Shown: positions 34,759 through 44,071 of the stretch, piece by piece | Layout: each line of letters opens with the position of its first letter | How positions within the stretch are numbered: position 1 is the stretch's first letter | Source: Pseudoflavonifractor capillosus | GTDB taxonomy: Bacteria; Bacillota; Clostridia; Oscillospirales; Oscillospiraceae | DNA: 64,000 nucleotides | Direction of reading: 5' to 3' | Assembly: GCF_016902575.1 (NCBI RefSeq) | Contig: NZ_JACSNZ010000008.1 | Coordinates: 1-64,000, forward strand | Position numbers and translations under genes: made by a program | Notes under the pieces: model-generated | Seen by the model: the letters and a program-made list of their open reading frames with translations, nothing else | Database searches by the model: none | Told to the model about the DNA's origin: nothing

Positions 34759-37068
34759 TTACTGCTGCACCTGCTCCATCTGGAAGGCCTCGATGATGTC
34801 GCCTTCCTTGATGTCGCTGTACTTTTCAATGCCGATGCCGCACTCGTAGCCACGGGCCACTTCCTTCACAGAGTCCTTGAACCGCTGCAAGGAGTTCATG
34901 ACGCCCTCGTGGATGACGATGCCGTCACGCACCAGACGGATCTGGGCATTGCGGGCCACCTTGCCCTCGGTGACGTAGCAGCCGGCCACGATGCCCACGC
35001 CGGTGATCTTGTACACCTGGCGCACCTCGGCCTCGCCCAGGGCCACTTCCTTGAACTTGGGAGCCAGCATACCCTTCATGGCAGCCTCGATCTCCTCAAT
35101 GGCCTGGTAAATGACCCGGTACATCCGCATATCCACGTTGTTGCGGTGGGCGGAGTCGGCGGCGTTCTTGTCAGGCCGCACGTTGAAGCCCACGATGATG
35201 GCGTTGGAGGTGGCGGCCAGCATCACGTCGGACTCGTTGATGGCACCCACAGCGCAGTGGATGACCCGCACCCGCACCTCTGCGTTGGAGATTTTCTCCA
35301 GGCTGGCCTTCACCGCCTCGGCAGAGCCCTGCACGTCGGCCTTGACGATGATGTTCAGGTCCTTCATCTCGCCGGCCTGGATCTGGCTGAACAGCTCCTC
35401 CAGAGACACCTTCTGCTTGGCGTGTCCGGTGGTGGCGTTCTTCATCTCTTCCTTGCGCTGGGCCACCAGCTCCCGGGCCATGCGCTCATCGGCCACGGCG
35501 TGGAAGTCGTCACCGGCGCCGGGCACCTCGCCCATACCGATGATCTCCACGGGGACAGAGGGGCCGGCCTGGGTGACCTTGTTGCCCTTGTAGTCGGTCA
35601 TGGCCCGGACACGGCCCACAGCCATGCCGGCGATGATGACGTCGCCCTGCTTCAAGGTGCCGTTTTGCACCAGCAGCGTGGCCACGGGGCCACGGCCCTT
35701 GTCCAGACGGGCCTCGATGACGGTACCGTGGGCGGTACGGTTGGGGTTGGCCTTCAGCTCCCGCATCTCGGCGGTGAGGGTGACCATCTCCAGCAGGTTG
35801 TCAATGCCCATGCCGGTCTTGGCGGAGATGGGGCAGATAATGGTATCGCCGCCCCAGTCCTCAGCCACCAGGCCGTACTCGGTGAGCTGCTGCTTGATGC
35901 GCTCGGGGTTGGCGGTGGGCTTATCCATCTTGTTGATGGCCACGATGATGGGGATCTCAGCGGCCTTGGCGTGGTTGATGGACTCCACGGTCTGGGGCAT
36001 GATGCCGTCGTCGGCAGCCACCACCAGGATGGCCACGTCGGTGACCATGGCGCCACGGGCACGCATGGCGGTGAACGCCTCGTGGCCGGGGGTGTCCAGG
36101 AAGGTGATGGGCTTGCCGTTTACCTCCACCTGGTAGGCGCCAATGTGCTGGGTGATGCCGCCGGCCTCGCCGGAGACCACGTTGGCGTGGCGGATATAGT
36201 CCAGCAGAGAGGTCTTGCCGTGGTCAACGTGGCCCATGACCACCACCACGGGAGCCCGGGGCTCCAGATCCTCTTCCTTGTCCTCGGAGACGTCAATGAG
36301 CTTCTCCTCGATGGTGACGATGACTTCCTTTTCCACCTTGCAGCCCAGCTCCATGGCGATGAGGGCGGCGGTGTCATAGTCAATGATCTCGGACAGAGAG
36401 GCCATGATCCCGTTTTTCATCAGGCACTTGACCACCTCGGCGCCGGTCTTCTTCATGCGGCTGGCCAGCTCGCCCACACCGATCTCGTCGGGGATCTTCA
36501 CGGTGAGGGGGGTCTTCTTGGCAATCTCCAGCTGCAGGCGGCGCATCTTCTCCGCCTCTTCCTGCTTGCGCTTGTTGCCGAAGTTCTGGTTGCGGTTCTT
36601 GCCGCCCCGGTTCTGGAACTTCTGCTTGCCAGTCTGCATCCGGTTGGCCTTATCGGGAGCCAGATCCTCCAGGCGCTGGTCGTACTTCTCCAGGTTCACC
36701 CCACCGCCCTTGCGGGTGTCCACGATCTTCTTCTCGGGGGTGCGGCTGGGCTTGTGCTCAGCCTTGGCAGGCTCCTTCTCAGCCTGCTTGGCAGGAGCAG
36801 CCTGGTTGGGCTGGCTGGCCTGGGGCTTGTGCTCGGCTTTGGCAGGCTCCTTCTTCTCATGGTAGACGTCAGCATAGATGCTCTCAATGGACGCCACCTG
36901 GTTGTGCTGGGTCAGATGTTCAAAAATCACCGTCAACTCCCGATCGGTGAGGATCTTGGTGGGGGACACGTTGTCCACCCCATGCTGGGACAGAATCCCC
37001 TGGATCTCCTTGGGCTGTACCCCAAAATCCTTGGCCACATCACGGGCACTATATTTCGCAAGGCTCAA
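34759..37068 (-). CDS. infB: Translation initiation factor IF-2
   Basis: A 769-residue GTPase that places initiator tRNA on the 30S subunit. The N-terminal IF2_N motif is followed by a Lys/Glu/Pro-rich linker with a doubled EPAKAEHKP unit. G1 is GHVDHGKTS, then DTPGHEAF (G3) and NKMDKP (G4). Domains II-IV follow to QMEQVQQ. I choose the TTG at 37068 as start because AGGAGG lies eight bases before it; a GTG at 37077 would touch that site. It follows ylxQ by 17 bases. Confidence 0.96.
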   Translation of the reverse strand: MSLAKYSARDVAKDFGVQPKEIQGILSQHGVDNVSPTKILTDRELTVIFEHLTQHNQVASIESIYADVYHEKKEPAKAEHKPQASQPNQAAPAKQAEKEPAKAEHKPSRTPEKKIVDTRKGGGVNLEKYDQRLEDLAPDKANRMQTGKQKFQNRGGKNRNQNFGNKRKQEEAEKMRRLQLEIAKKTPLTVKIPDEIGVGELASRMKKTGAEVVKCLMKNGIMASLSEIIDYDTAALIAMELGCKVEKEVIVTIEEKLIDVSEDKEEDLEPRAPVVVVMGHVDHGKTSLLDYIRHANVVSGEAGGITQHIGAYQVEVNGKPITFLDTPGHEAFTAMRARGAMVTDVAILVVAADDGIMPQTVESINHAKAAEIPIIVAINKMDKPTANPERIKQQLTEYGLVAEDWGGDTIICPISAKTGMGIDNLLEMVTLTAEMRELKANPNRTAHGTVIEARLDKGRGPVATLLVQNGTLKQGDVIIAGMAVGRVRAMTDYKGNKVTQAGPSVPVEIIGMGEVPGAGDDFHAVADERMARELVAQRKEEMKNATTGHAKQKVSLEELFSQIQAGEMKDLNIIVKADVQGSAEAVKASLEKISNAEVRVRVIHCAVGAINESDVMLAATSNAIIVGFNVRPDKNAADSAHRNNVDMRMYRVIYQAIEEIEAAMKGMLAPKFKEVALGEAEVRQVYKITGVGIVAGCYVTEGKVARNAQIRLVRDGIVIHEGVMNSLQRFKDSVKEVARGYECGIGIEKYSDIKEGDIIEAFQMEQVQQ

Positions 37069-37085
37069 ATCGGCCACCTCCTAAG

Positions 37086-37496
37086 TTACACATTGCGTGG
37101 GGTGCGGCGCCGCCCCACATTCTTGGTTGCTTTCCCGCCCTTGGCTGCCCCCTGGGCCAGGGTCTGGGCCAAAGGCTCCAGCTCCGGCCGGGCCTGGGCC
37201 AGGCGGGATACCACCGCAGCGGCAAGGCCTCCATCGGTGAGGGCCAACACCGCACAGCTATTGCGTCCCAGGGCGTACCCCAGCTCCTGCTTGGTACAGG
37301 GCAGGCTCACCAGCTCCACCCCGGAGCGCTGGGCCAGACGGCCAGCCCGGGAAACGGAGTTTTCCGCAGCGTCGGCGGCGTGGAGCACCACTCTGGCTCG
37401 GTGGGTGGCACAGGCCTCCTCCACCGGGGCCTCGCCCACAGCCAGGTTGCCCCCCCGCAGGGCCAGACCCAACAGGCCTAACACCTTTTCGCTCAC
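37086..37496 (-). CDS. ylxQ: L7Ae-like ribosomal protein, YlxQ family
   Basis: A 136-residue RNA-binding protein of the L7Ae/L30e/S12e/Gadd45 fold. The first 100 residues carry LGLALRGGNLAVGE, the ARVVLHAADAAENS strand-turn and TKQELGYALGRNSCAVLALTD. The C-terminal 30 residues are a basic Gly/Lys tail. GTG start at 37496, overlapping the ylxR stop by four bases (GTGA). Standard neighbour of nusA-ylxR-infB; precise function not settled. Confidence 0.9.
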   Translation of the reverse strand: MSEKVLGLLGLALRGGNLAVGEAPVEEACATHRARVVLHAADAAENSVSRAGRLAQRSGVELVSLPCTKQELGYALGRNSCAVLALTDGGLAAAVVSRLAQARPELEPLAQTLAQGAAKGGKATKNVGRRRTPRNV

Positions 37497-37765
37497 TGGT
37501 GCTCACCCGCCTTCATCTGCGCCTCCAGGGCCTCATAGACCTGGGCGTCAATGGGGGCGGAAAAGGCCCGCTCCAGGCTCTTGGCCTTTCTGGCCTTGGC
37601 CAGGCACCCCTCATTGGGACACACATAGGCTCCACGCCCCGGCTTCTTCCCCTTAAAATCCAGGGAAATCTCCCCCTCCGGGGAGCGCACCACCCGGATC
37701 AGTTCCCCCTTGGGCTTCATCTCCCGGCAGCCCAGGCACTGACGCATGGGTATTTTTTTCGGCAT
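37493..37765 (-). CDS. ylxR: YlxR family RNA-binding protein (DUF448)
   Basis: A 90-residue protein with the YlxR signature: RQCLGCREMKPKGELIRVVR and GRGAYVCPNEGCLAKA. In Bacillus the homologue (RnpM) binds RNase P RNA. The ATG at 37765 is only one base from GGAG but GGTGAAGG lies slightly upstream, and MPKKIPMRQC is the family start. Lies between nusA and ylxQ as usual. Confidence 0.93.
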   Translation of the reverse strand: MPKKIPMRQCLGCREMKPKGELIRVVRSPEGEISLDFKGKKPGRGAYVCPNEGCLAKARKAKSLERAFSAPIDAQVYEALEAQMKAGEHQ

Positions 37766-37809
37766 TCTCCTTCACCCCCAATGATTGGTTTCCTATATGG
37801 TGGGAGGGA

Positions 37810-38991
37810 TTACTCCTCCTCGCCCACCACCTGCTCCTGGGCCTGAGCCTCGTCGGGCTCCAACACAGCAGTCTCTTCCTCCACCAGCTCCTCGGCGGGC
37901 TCGGGGTCGCTGGCGGGACGGATGTCGATCTTCAGACCGGTCAAACGGGCGGCCAGACGGGCGTTCTGGCCCTCCTTGCCGATGGCCAGGGACAGCTGGT
38001 CGTCGGGCACCACCACACGGCAGCGCTTGCCAGGTTCCAGCTCCACCACGCTGAGCACCTCAGCGGGGGCCAGAGCAGCGGCCACATACTCGGCGGGGTC
38101 CTCGGAGTACTTGATGATGTCCACCTTCTCGCCCCGCAGCTCTTCCACCACGGCGTTGACACGCTGGCCCTTGGGGCCCACACAGGCGCCGATGGCATCC
38201 ACATTCTCGTCCTCGCTCCACACGGCCAGCTTGGTGCGGCTGCCCGCCTCACGGGAGATGGACATGACCTGCACGGTGCCGTCGTAGATTTCCGGCACTT
38301 CCAGCTCGAACAGGCGCTTGACCAGACCGGGGTGGGTGCGGGAGATGAGCACCTGGGGCCCACGGTTGGCCTGGCGCACTTCCACCACATACACACGGAT
38401 GCGGTCGCCCTCCTTCACCACCTCGCCGGGCACCTGCTCCTCAGCGGAGAGGAAGGAGTCGGTGAACTCAGACCCGGAGGTCAGGCGCACGGACACAGAG
38501 CCGTTGCGGGCATCCACACGGGTGACCACGCCGGAGATAATCTCGTGGGCCTTGGCGGAGAAGGCGTCAAAGATCATGCCCCGCTCTGCCTCACGCATGC
38601 CCTGCACAATGACCTGACGGGCGGTCTGGGCGGCAATGCGGCCGAAGTTTTTGGGCTTGATCTCAATGCGCAGCACATCGCCCAGCTGTACCCGGGGCAG
38701 AGCCCGGCGGGCATCCTCCAACGCCACCTCGGTGTTGGGGTTGGTCACATCCTCCACCACTTCTTTTTTCACAAACATGCGCACCTGGCACTTTTCCTCG
38801 TCGGCATCCACCACCACGTTGTCGGTGATGCCGGCGTGGTCCCGCTTGTAAGCGGCCACCAGAGCCTGGGTGATCTTCTCGATCATGTAGCTTTTGGGGA
38901 TTCCCTTTTCCTTCTCAATGTCGGAGATGGCGGCAAAGAATTCCTTGGCGTCCAGCTCCATGCTCTTTGCGGCAGTCTTTTTCTTGGCCAT
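37810..38991 (-). CDS. nusA: Transcription termination/antitermination factor NusA
   Basis: A 393-residue factor that modulates pausing and termination. Order: N-terminal polymerase-binding domain (about 1-135, with ITQALVAAYKR), S1 domain (with [17 protein letters not shown]), then two KH domains (EDENVDAIGACVGPKGQRV and IGKEGQNARLAARLTG), and an acidic tail, without the C-terminal repeats of E. coli. The ATG at 38991 is nine bases from GAAGGAG. Second gene after rimP. Confidence 0.96.
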   Translation of the reverse strand: MAKKKTAAKSMELDAKEFFAAISDIEKEKGIPKSYMIEKITQALVAAYKRDHAGITDNVVVDADEEKCQVRMFVKKEVVEDVTNPNTEVALEDARRALPRVQLGDVLRIEIKPKNFGRIAAQTARQVIVQGMREAERGMIFDAFSAKAHEIISGVVTRVDARNGSVSVRLTSGSEFTDSFLSAEEQVPGEVVKEGDRIRVYVVEVRQANRGPQVLISRTHPGLVKRLFELEVPEIYDGTVQVMSISREAGSRTKLAVWSEDENVDAIGACVGPKGQRVNAVVEELRGEKVDIIKYSEDPAEYVAAALAPAEVLSVVELEPGKRCRVVVPDDQLSLAIGKEGQNARLAARLTGLKIDIRPASDPEPAEELVEEETAVLEPDEAQAQEQVVGEEE

Positions 38992-39005
38992 ATCAATTAA
39001 CTCCT

Positions 39006-39452
39006 TCAAAATGTGACGTGGAGGCGCACCTGCGCCACGTCTTTTTTCTCAAACGTCTTATCATCCACAGTGACGTTGCCGTCCCCATCGCAGCCCACCA
39101 GGGTGCCGGTGTACTCCTTGCGCCCGTCCATGGGGCGGTAGAAGCGCACATCCACCCGCTGTCCGGCGCAGTGTGCAAAGTGCTCGGGCTTTTTCAGGGG
39201 ACGATCCAGCCCAGCCGAGGACACCTCAAAGGTATAGCCACCCTGGATGGGGTCGGCCTCGTCCAGCAAATCGGACACAGGGCGGGACACTGCCTCGCAA
39301 TCCTCAATGCCCACACCGCCCTCTTTGTCGATGTACAGGCGCAAGAACCACTCACCGGCCTCCTTGACATACTCCACATCCCACAGGGTGCAGCCCGCTT
39401 GCTCCACCACAGGCAGGGCCAGCTTTTCCACCACATCTGCCACTTTAGCCAT
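39006..39452 (-). CDS. rimP: Ribosome maturation factor RimP
   Basis: A 148-residue 30S maturation factor. Typical segments are LWDVEYVKEAGEWFLRLYID, the GIEDCEAVSRPVSDLLDE helix and YTFEVSSAGLDRPLKK, followed by the SH3-like C-terminal domain. AAAGGAG lies before the ATG. First gene of the rimP-nusA-ylxR-ylxQ-infB-argC-rbfA-nrnA-truB-ribF operon. Confidence 0.95.
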   Translation of the reverse strand: MAKVADVVEKLALPVVEQAGCTLWDVEYVKEAGEWFLRLYIDKEGGVGIEDCEAVSRPVSDLLDEADPIQGGYTFEVSSAGLDRPLKKPEHFAHCAGQRVDVRFYRPMDGRKEYTGTLVGCDGDGNVTVDDKTFEKKDVAQVRLHVTF

Positions 39453-39480
39453 TTTACTCAGCTCCTTTCCTTGTGTCCGA

Positions 39481-39511
39481 AAAGAAAGAGTGAGGCGGAT
39501 GCCTCACTCTT
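39481..39511 (-). promoter_or_regulatory. Leader terminator (attenuator) before rimP
   Basis: In the minus-strand leader, between promoter and rimP, an 11-bp perfect stem (39501-39511 with 39486-39496, loop ATCC) is followed by TTCTTTTC. A smaller CTACC/GGTAG hairpin lies just upstream and might compete with it. It would stop transcripts before the nusA operon unless antagonised. Confidence 0.6.
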
Positions 39512-39537
39512 ACCTAAACTACCCTACTTACGGTAGC

Positions 39538-39566
39538 AGTATACCATATCTGTCCAGAGATTGCAA
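39538..39566 (-). promoter_or_regulatory. Promoter of the rimP-nusA-infB operon
   Basis: Minus strand: TTGCAA (39561-39566), 17-base spacer, TATACT (39538-39543). Confidence 0.8.
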
Positions 39567-39679
39567 GCCCCAGAGCATCGATCTGCTTAAAAAAACTCTC
39601 TTTCAGTTCTCTATCAGATCAAGAGCCTCCACCCGCAGGGATAAAAACGTAAGTCTGTTCTTCTCCGATATCTCAAACG

Positions 39680-39790
39680 CAGGCTTGCCAGCCTGGTGGG
39701 GACGCTCCGCTGGGCCCGATTTCTCAGCGATGAGAAATCGGGGAAAGAATCGCCAAAGGAGGGGCCTTCCCCCTCCTTGTGGAATCTACC
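39680..39790 (+). repeat. Dispersed structured repeat, copy C
   Basis: Plus strand: GGGGACGCTCCGCTGGG, stem 1 CCGATTTCTC (39716-39725) with GAGAAATCGG (39732-39741), AAAGAATCGCC, stem 2 AAGGAGGGG (39756-39764) with CCCCTCCTT (39770-39778). The whole stretch 39567-40220 has no supported gene: frames in it lack ribosome-binding sites and follow the repeat. Confidence 0.7.
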
Positions 39791-39949
39791 CCGCTTTCCT
39801 AGGAGGGGAGGAGTTGCTTCCCAGACCGGGCCGAAGGGAATTTGCCATACCAGGAGGAAAAGAGATCCTCTTTTTCTCTGTCGCTGCTGGGGTGGTGCGC
39901 CGTTCTCCCCATTTCGGCCCTACCTGTGGCGCACCCCGGCCGACAGCGG

Positions 39950-40200
39950 CCGGGCGAAGGCCGCTACACCCAGACCTGAGGCCCTGGAGGAAGGAGCGGA
40001 GGCTGCCAGCGGAGCAGACACTGTCCAAAGATGTGCCAAGCCATCCAATCCGCCCCACCAGGCCCAGGGCCGACTTGGGCCTGAACCGAAAAAAACAATT
40101 AAAACCTGGGGATTCCAAAGGGATCTCCCTTTGGTGGGTCTTTGGTGACTTTCTGCCCAACCAGAAAGTCACCCTGCGGAGCTTACCCAGGTGGGTAAGA
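39950..40200 (-). repeat. Dispersed structured repeat, copy D
   Basis: Minus strand: CTCCGCAGG, stem 1 (40144-40154 with 40163-40173, GGTGACTTTCT/AGAAAGTCACC), CAAAGA, stem 2 (CCAAAGGGA 40115-40123 with 40126-40134), then AAGTCGGCCCTGG near 40065-40080 and CCTCCAGGGCCT near 39976-39988. The order matches copy A. Copies C and D face each other. Confidence 0.65.
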
Positions 40201-40220
40201 TGAAAACAGTTCCTTGCAAA

Positions 40221-40255
40221 GAAAAACACCCCGGAGTTTTCCACTCCGGGGTGCT
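40221..40255 (-). terminator. Terminator of the glycosyltransferase gene
   Basis: A perfect 11-bp stem CACCCCGGAGT (40227-40237 with 40243-40253), then TTTTTC on the minus strand. Confidence 0.9.
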
Positions 40256-40269
40256 GGTTTCATCCATCT

Positions 40270-41559
40270 TTAGGTCAAAGAACCATTTTTGGCCTTCAAG
40301 CTGGCAGAAGAGTTGTGACGGATGGGCTTCCACTCCACACGGCGCACCAGAGCAGCCAGGGAGATGGGGATGTACGTGAGCATAAACAAGGGGAAGGTGA
40401 ACAAATACAGGATCTTACGGCTGGCTCGAGCGTTGACCTGCTTCCACTCCACCAACAAGGTCATGCCGCCGTAGATGAGCATGCAGATGTAGAAGTTAAA
40501 CAGATTATCCAGCAAAAACAGAACAGCATCCTGCATCAGCTCCCCCGCCACCGACATGGGCTCGGTAAAGGCAGAGAAGACGATAAAGGCGTTGAAGCCC
40601 AGCACCGCCGTGGTCAGCAGCATACCGGGAGCCACGGTCATCATCATGTCGTAGCAGGTGAACCGGCCCTTCTTCTGGGTGAAGCAGCCCCGGAACAGGG
40701 AGCCCAGATACCGGGCAGCCACCTGGTAGAAGCCCTTGGACCAGCGCATCCGCTGGGTCCAGGACTGCTGGAAGGTGGTGGGCTGCTCATCGTACACCAC
40801 AGCCTTGTCGCAGTAGCCAATGCGGCGGCCCTGGACGGCGCAGTCGATGGAGAACTGAATGTCCTCGGTGAGCAGATGGTAGGGCCAGCCGCCGTTTTCC
40901 CGCACCACCTGGGCAGAAACCAGGAAGCCCGTGCCGGACACGGCACAACCGGTGCCCATCTCCATCCGGGCAAAGTTCAAAAAGCGGGCCTCACGCAAAA
41001 ACCACAGGGAGTACCCGGCGGAAATCCAGTTGGAAGCGTAGTTCTTGGAGTTCCGGTAACAGGTGAGGGCTGCATAATCGCCGGAATCGAACACATTGTT
41101 CATCTCCCTCACAAAGGCAGGGTCCACAATGTTGTCCGCATCAAAGACAAAGTAGCCGTCGTACAGCTCGCCCTTGCCCTGCTCCTCCAGCTTGTGGAAG
41201 AACCAATCCATGGCATAACCCTTGCCCACACGCACCCGGTCAAAGCGCTCGAGCACAATGGCTCCGGCCTCACGAGCCACCTGGGCGGTGGCATCGGTGC
41301 AGTTGTCAGCAATCACATAGACATCCAGGAGTTCCTTGGGATAGTCCTGATTTTTTAAGCTCTCTATGAGCTCTCCTATGACCTCCTCCTCATTGCGGGC
41401 AGAAATGAGCACCGCATACCGGTGGAAGGTCTGGGCCTGATGGGACAGGGGCCGTTTACGGCGCACCAGCCCGACAATGACGTAAAACGCCTGATAAACA
41501 TACAAGACCGCCAACATCAAGGTGAGTACGCCGCAGAATCTCTGTAGCATCATCAACAT
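40270..41559 (-). CDS. Membrane-bound family 2 glycosyltransferase
   Basis: A 429-residue processive-type GT-2 enzyme. One N-terminal membrane helix (about 8-30) precedes the cytoplasmic GT-A domain with SARNEEEVI, the DxD motif FDADN, the acceptor TED (LLTEDIQF) and QRMRW, the QxxRW motif of polysaccharide synthases such as cellulose or hyaluronan synthase. Three to four membrane helices follow (about 300-405). The substrate cannot be told. The ATG at 41559 is six bases after GAGGTG. Monocistronic, with an exported-polysaccharide role inferred. Confidence 0.88.
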   Translation of the reverse strand: MLMMLQRFCGVLTLMLAVLYVYQAFYVIVGLVRRKRPLSHQAQTFHRYAVLISARNEEEVIGELIESLKNQDYPKELLDVYVIADNCTDATAQVAREAGAIVLERFDRVRVGKGYAMDWFFHKLEEQGKGELYDGYFVFDADNIVDPAFVREMNNVFDSGDYAALTCYRNSKNYASNWISAGYSLWFLREARFLNFARMEMGTGCAVSGTGFLVSAQVVRENGGWPYHLLTEDIQFSIDCAVQGRRIGYCDKAVVYDEQPTTFQQSWTQRMRWSKGFYQVAARYLGSLFRGCFTQKKGRFTCYDMMMTVAPGMLLTTAVLGFNAFIVFSAFTEPMSVAGELMQDAVLFLLDNLFNFYICMLIYGGMTLLVEWKQVNARASRKILYLFTFPLFMLTYIPISLAALVRRVEWKPIRHNSSASLKAKNGSLT

Positions 41560-41599
41560 ATTTGACACCTCATATCCTTACTTCATTCTTTTCCATTCT

Positions 41600-41770
41600 T
41601 CATTCTATCAACAAGCCGTTGGTCTCCACACCAATCGGTTGTACTACTTTATTCCCTTTTTGCTCAACTTGCAAGGGGTTGTTCCATTTCTTAATAGATT
41701 CTTTAGAAGTTCTCCATAGTATATTCAAAGTGCAGCAAATATACCGTATCTCTTTGGTAATTTTGCTCAT
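41600..41770 (-). CDS. Possible small protein (56 aa), doubtful
   Basis: A 56-codon frame MSKITKEIRYICCTLNILWR... lies between the argS terminator and the glycosyltransferase. Base composition is clearly AT-richer than neighbours. A GGGAAGAA lies just before the ATG, but no family is recognised and the 3' end runs into a TTCATTC-type repeat. It may be a remnant of an inserted unit. Confidence 0.25.
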   Translation of the reverse strand: MSKITKEIRYICCTLNILWRTSKESIKKWNNPLQVEQKGNKVVQPIGVETNGLLIE

Positions 41771-41780
41771 TTCTTCCCGC

Positions 41781-41818
41781 AAAAATCCGCCCCCCTCCTG
41801 CAAGCTGGGGGGGCGGAT
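41781..41818 (-). terminator. Terminator of the murI-argS operon
   Basis: An 11-bp G/C-rich stem (ATCCGCCCCCC side 41785-41795, partner 41808-41818), then TTTTTG on the minus strand. Confidence 0.88.
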
Positions 41819-41829
41819 CGCAGGAAAGC

Positions 41830-43578
41830 TCACATCTTCTCGGGAGCGTTGACACCCAGCAGACCCAGGCCGTTGGCCAGCACCAGACGCACGGTGTGGG
41901 CCAGCTTCAGCCGGGCCAGCTGCACCTGAGGCTCCTCGCCCTTGATGCGGCATGCGTTGTAGAAGCGGTGGAAATCACCGGCCAGCGCAGTGAGATAGCG
42001 GTTGATGCGGCTGGGATCGTAGTGCTGGGCCGCCAGTACGATCTCATTGGGGTACTGAGCCAGGTTCTTAATGAGATCCCGCTCCTCCTCGGTGGCCAGC
42101 AGCGCCACGTCCACATCCTTGCAGGCGGGCACTTCCACACCCTCCTGGGCCAGGTTGGCGATGAGGGAGCAGATGCGGGCGTGGGCGTACTGGACGTAGT
42201 AGACGGGGTTGTCCGAGTCCTGACGCACTGCCAGATCCAAATCGAAGTCCAGGGGGCTGGTGGAGGCCCGGTTGTTGAAATAGTAGCGAGCGGCATCCAC
42301 GCTGATCTCGTCCAGCAGATCGTGGAGGGCGATGGCCTTGCCGGTACGCTTGGACATGCGCACGGGCTTGCCGTCCTGGAGCAGGTTCACCAACTGCATG
42401 AGCACGATGACCAGGCGGTTGGAGCCGTCCAGATCCAGCCCGTCCAGAGCGGCCTGGAGCCGGGCCACATGGCCGTGGTGGTCGGCGCCCCAGACGTTGA
42501 TGACCTTGTCAAAGCCACGCACGGCAAACTTATTGCGGTGGTAGGCGATGTCAGCGGCAAAGTAGGTGTAGAAGCCGTTGGCCCGGCGCAGCACGTCGTC
42601 CTTCAGGTCCAACTTGTCCACCTGCTCCTGGGTTTTGCCCTCTCGCAGGTACTTAGCCTTCAAAAGGCCGGTGGTGTCCAGCCACAAAGCGCCGTCCTTC
42701 TCGTAGGTCCAGCCCTTCTGGGCCAGCAGCTCCACGGTCTCAGCCACATAGCCGGAATTGTGCAGCTCAGACTCCAAAAACCACTGGTCGTACTCGATGC
42801 CGTACTTGTTGAGGTCTGCCTTCATCTTGGGGATGTTGCGCTCCAGGCCAAAGGTGCTCATGTCCTCCAGCCACTTCTCCTCAGAAGCATCCTTATAGCT
42901 GTCCCCATGAACCTCATAGAAGGCCTGGGCCAGCTCCTTGATGTCCTCGCCCTGGTAGCCATTCTCGGGGAACTCATAGCCGTCCTCACCCAACAGGATC
43001 TGCATGTACCGGGCGTGGATGGACTGGGCGAACTTGTGCACCTGATTGCCGGCGTCGTTGACGTAGAACTCCTTCCAGGTGTTGTAGCCCACCCGGGAGA
43101 GGACATTGGCCAGGGTATCACCCAGCACGCCGCCCCGGGCGTTGCCCATGTGCATGGGGCCGGTGGGGTTGGCAGAGACGAACTCCACCATCACCTTCTG
43201 GCCGTGGCCCACGTCGCTGCTGCCGTACCCGGCAGGGTCGGCCTCCACAGCACCCAGCACCTGCTGGTACCAGTTGGCGGAGTAGAAAAAGTTCAAAAAG
43301 CCGGGGCCGGCGATCTCGGCACGCTGGAACAGGGTGCCCCCCAAATCCAGATTGTCCAGAATGATCTGAGCAATGGCACGGGGGGCCATCTTCAGCGCCT
43401 TGGCACCTGCCATGGCAAAGGAGGAGGCAAAGTCTCCGTTGCGGCTGTCCTTGGGCACCTCCACGGTACCACGGATGGTCTCACCCTGGGGCAGAAGACC
43501 CTGGGCGGCGGCCTTTTCATAGGCACGCTGGGTCAATTCCGCCACCTGTTCCCGGGCGGTCTGAATCAAATTGGCCAT
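41830..43578 (-). CDS. argS: Arginyl-tRNA synthetase
   Basis: A 582-residue class I synthetase. The N-terminal Add-1 domain is followed by the HIGH variant in SANPTGPMHMGNARG, the WGADHHGHVARL segment, and the KMSKS region reduced to VRMSKRTG, as common in ArgRS. The C-terminal DALR anticodon-binding domain includes YVQYAHARICSL. I use the ATG at 43578 (MANLIQ), nine bases from AAAAGGAG; the ATG two codons earlier is only three bases away. Third gene after murI and the DUF1934 gene. Confidence 0.96.
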   Translation of the reverse strand: MANLIQTAREQVAELTQRAYEKAAAQGLLPQGETIRGTVEVPKDSRNGDFASSFAMAGAKALKMAPRAIAQIILDNLDLGGTLFQRAEIAGPGFLNFFYSANWYQQVLGAVEADPAGYGSSDVGHGQKVMVEFVSANPTGPMHMGNARGGVLGDTLANVLSRVGYNTWKEFYVNDAGNQVHKFAQSIHARYMQILLGEDGYEFPENGYQGEDIKELAQAFYEVHGDSYKDASEEKWLEDMSTFGLERNIPKMKADLNKYGIEYDQWFLESELHNSGYVAETVELLAQKGWTYEKDGALWLDTTGLLKAKYLREGKTQEQVDKLDLKDDVLRRANGFYTYFAADIAYHRNKFAVRGFDKVINVWGADHHGHVARLQAALDGLDLDGSNRLVIVLMQLVNLLQDGKPVRMSKRTGKAIALHDLLDEISVDAARYYFNNRASTSPLDFDLDLAVRQDSDNPVYYVQYAHARICSLIANLAQEGVEVPACKDVDVALLATEEERDLIKNLAQYPNEIVLAAQHYDPSRINRYLTALAGDFHRFYNACRIKGEEPQVQLARLKLAHTVRLVLANGLGLLGVNAPEKM

Positions 43579-43615
43579 CTTCATTCGCTCCTTTTTATCT
43601 CTTGATCTTCCCACC

Positions 43616-44056
43616 TCACAGGGAGATGGAGGGATCCTTTTTTACATTCATACGGAAGAGGTTCTGTCCCGCCACCAGATGGTCGATCTCAATGGCATAG
43701 TCGATCTCCAGATCTCCCCCGCTCTCCCCCAGGGTGCTGCGCATCCGGTGGGTGTGAATGCCCACAGACAGGGATCCATAGGGGGTCTCGTACATGGACA
43801 GGTGGCGCTGCCCCTCTTCAAATACCATCTGGGAGTTGATGCTGCCCTCCCGCAGCAGGGTCACCCGGCCACCGTCCACCTGCACCACTGTGGTGGTGCC
43901 CTCCAGGCCGGTGAGTTCCGTCTCCTGGTAGGAGATGGTGTAGCGCCCCTCCCCTTCCTGGCGGAGCACCCCGGCGGTGACCAGCTCCATCTCATCCGGG
44001 CCGCTGTCGGTATACAGCTGCTTGCCCTTAATGGATATTATCACGTTGTCTGTCAT
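43616..44056 (-). CDS. DUF1934 (YwiB-like) calycin-type beta-barrel protein
   Basis: A 146-residue protein starting MTDNVIISIKGKQ, made almost wholly of predicted beta strands, with the family segment MELVTAGVL...YTISYQETELTGLEGTTT and a C-terminal YAIEIDHLVAGQNLFRMNVK strand. DUF1934/YwiB genes lie beside argS in many Firmicutes, as here. Function unknown. GGAGGAGC precedes the ATG. Confidence 0.88.
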   Translation of the reverse strand: MTDNVIISIKGKQLYTDSGPDEMELVTAGVLRQEGEGRYTISYQETELTGLEGTTTVVQVDGGRVTLLREGSINSQMVFEEGQRHLSMYETPYGSLSVGIHTHRMRSTLGESGGDLEIDYAIEIDHLVAGQNLFRMNVKKDPSISL

Positions 44057-44071
44057 AAACCGGCTCCTCCA

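Noticed and set aside
39247-40244. Long frames on both strands between rimP and the glycosyltransferase
   Set aside because: They run through the structured repeat copies C and D, lack ribosome-binding sites and look like no family.
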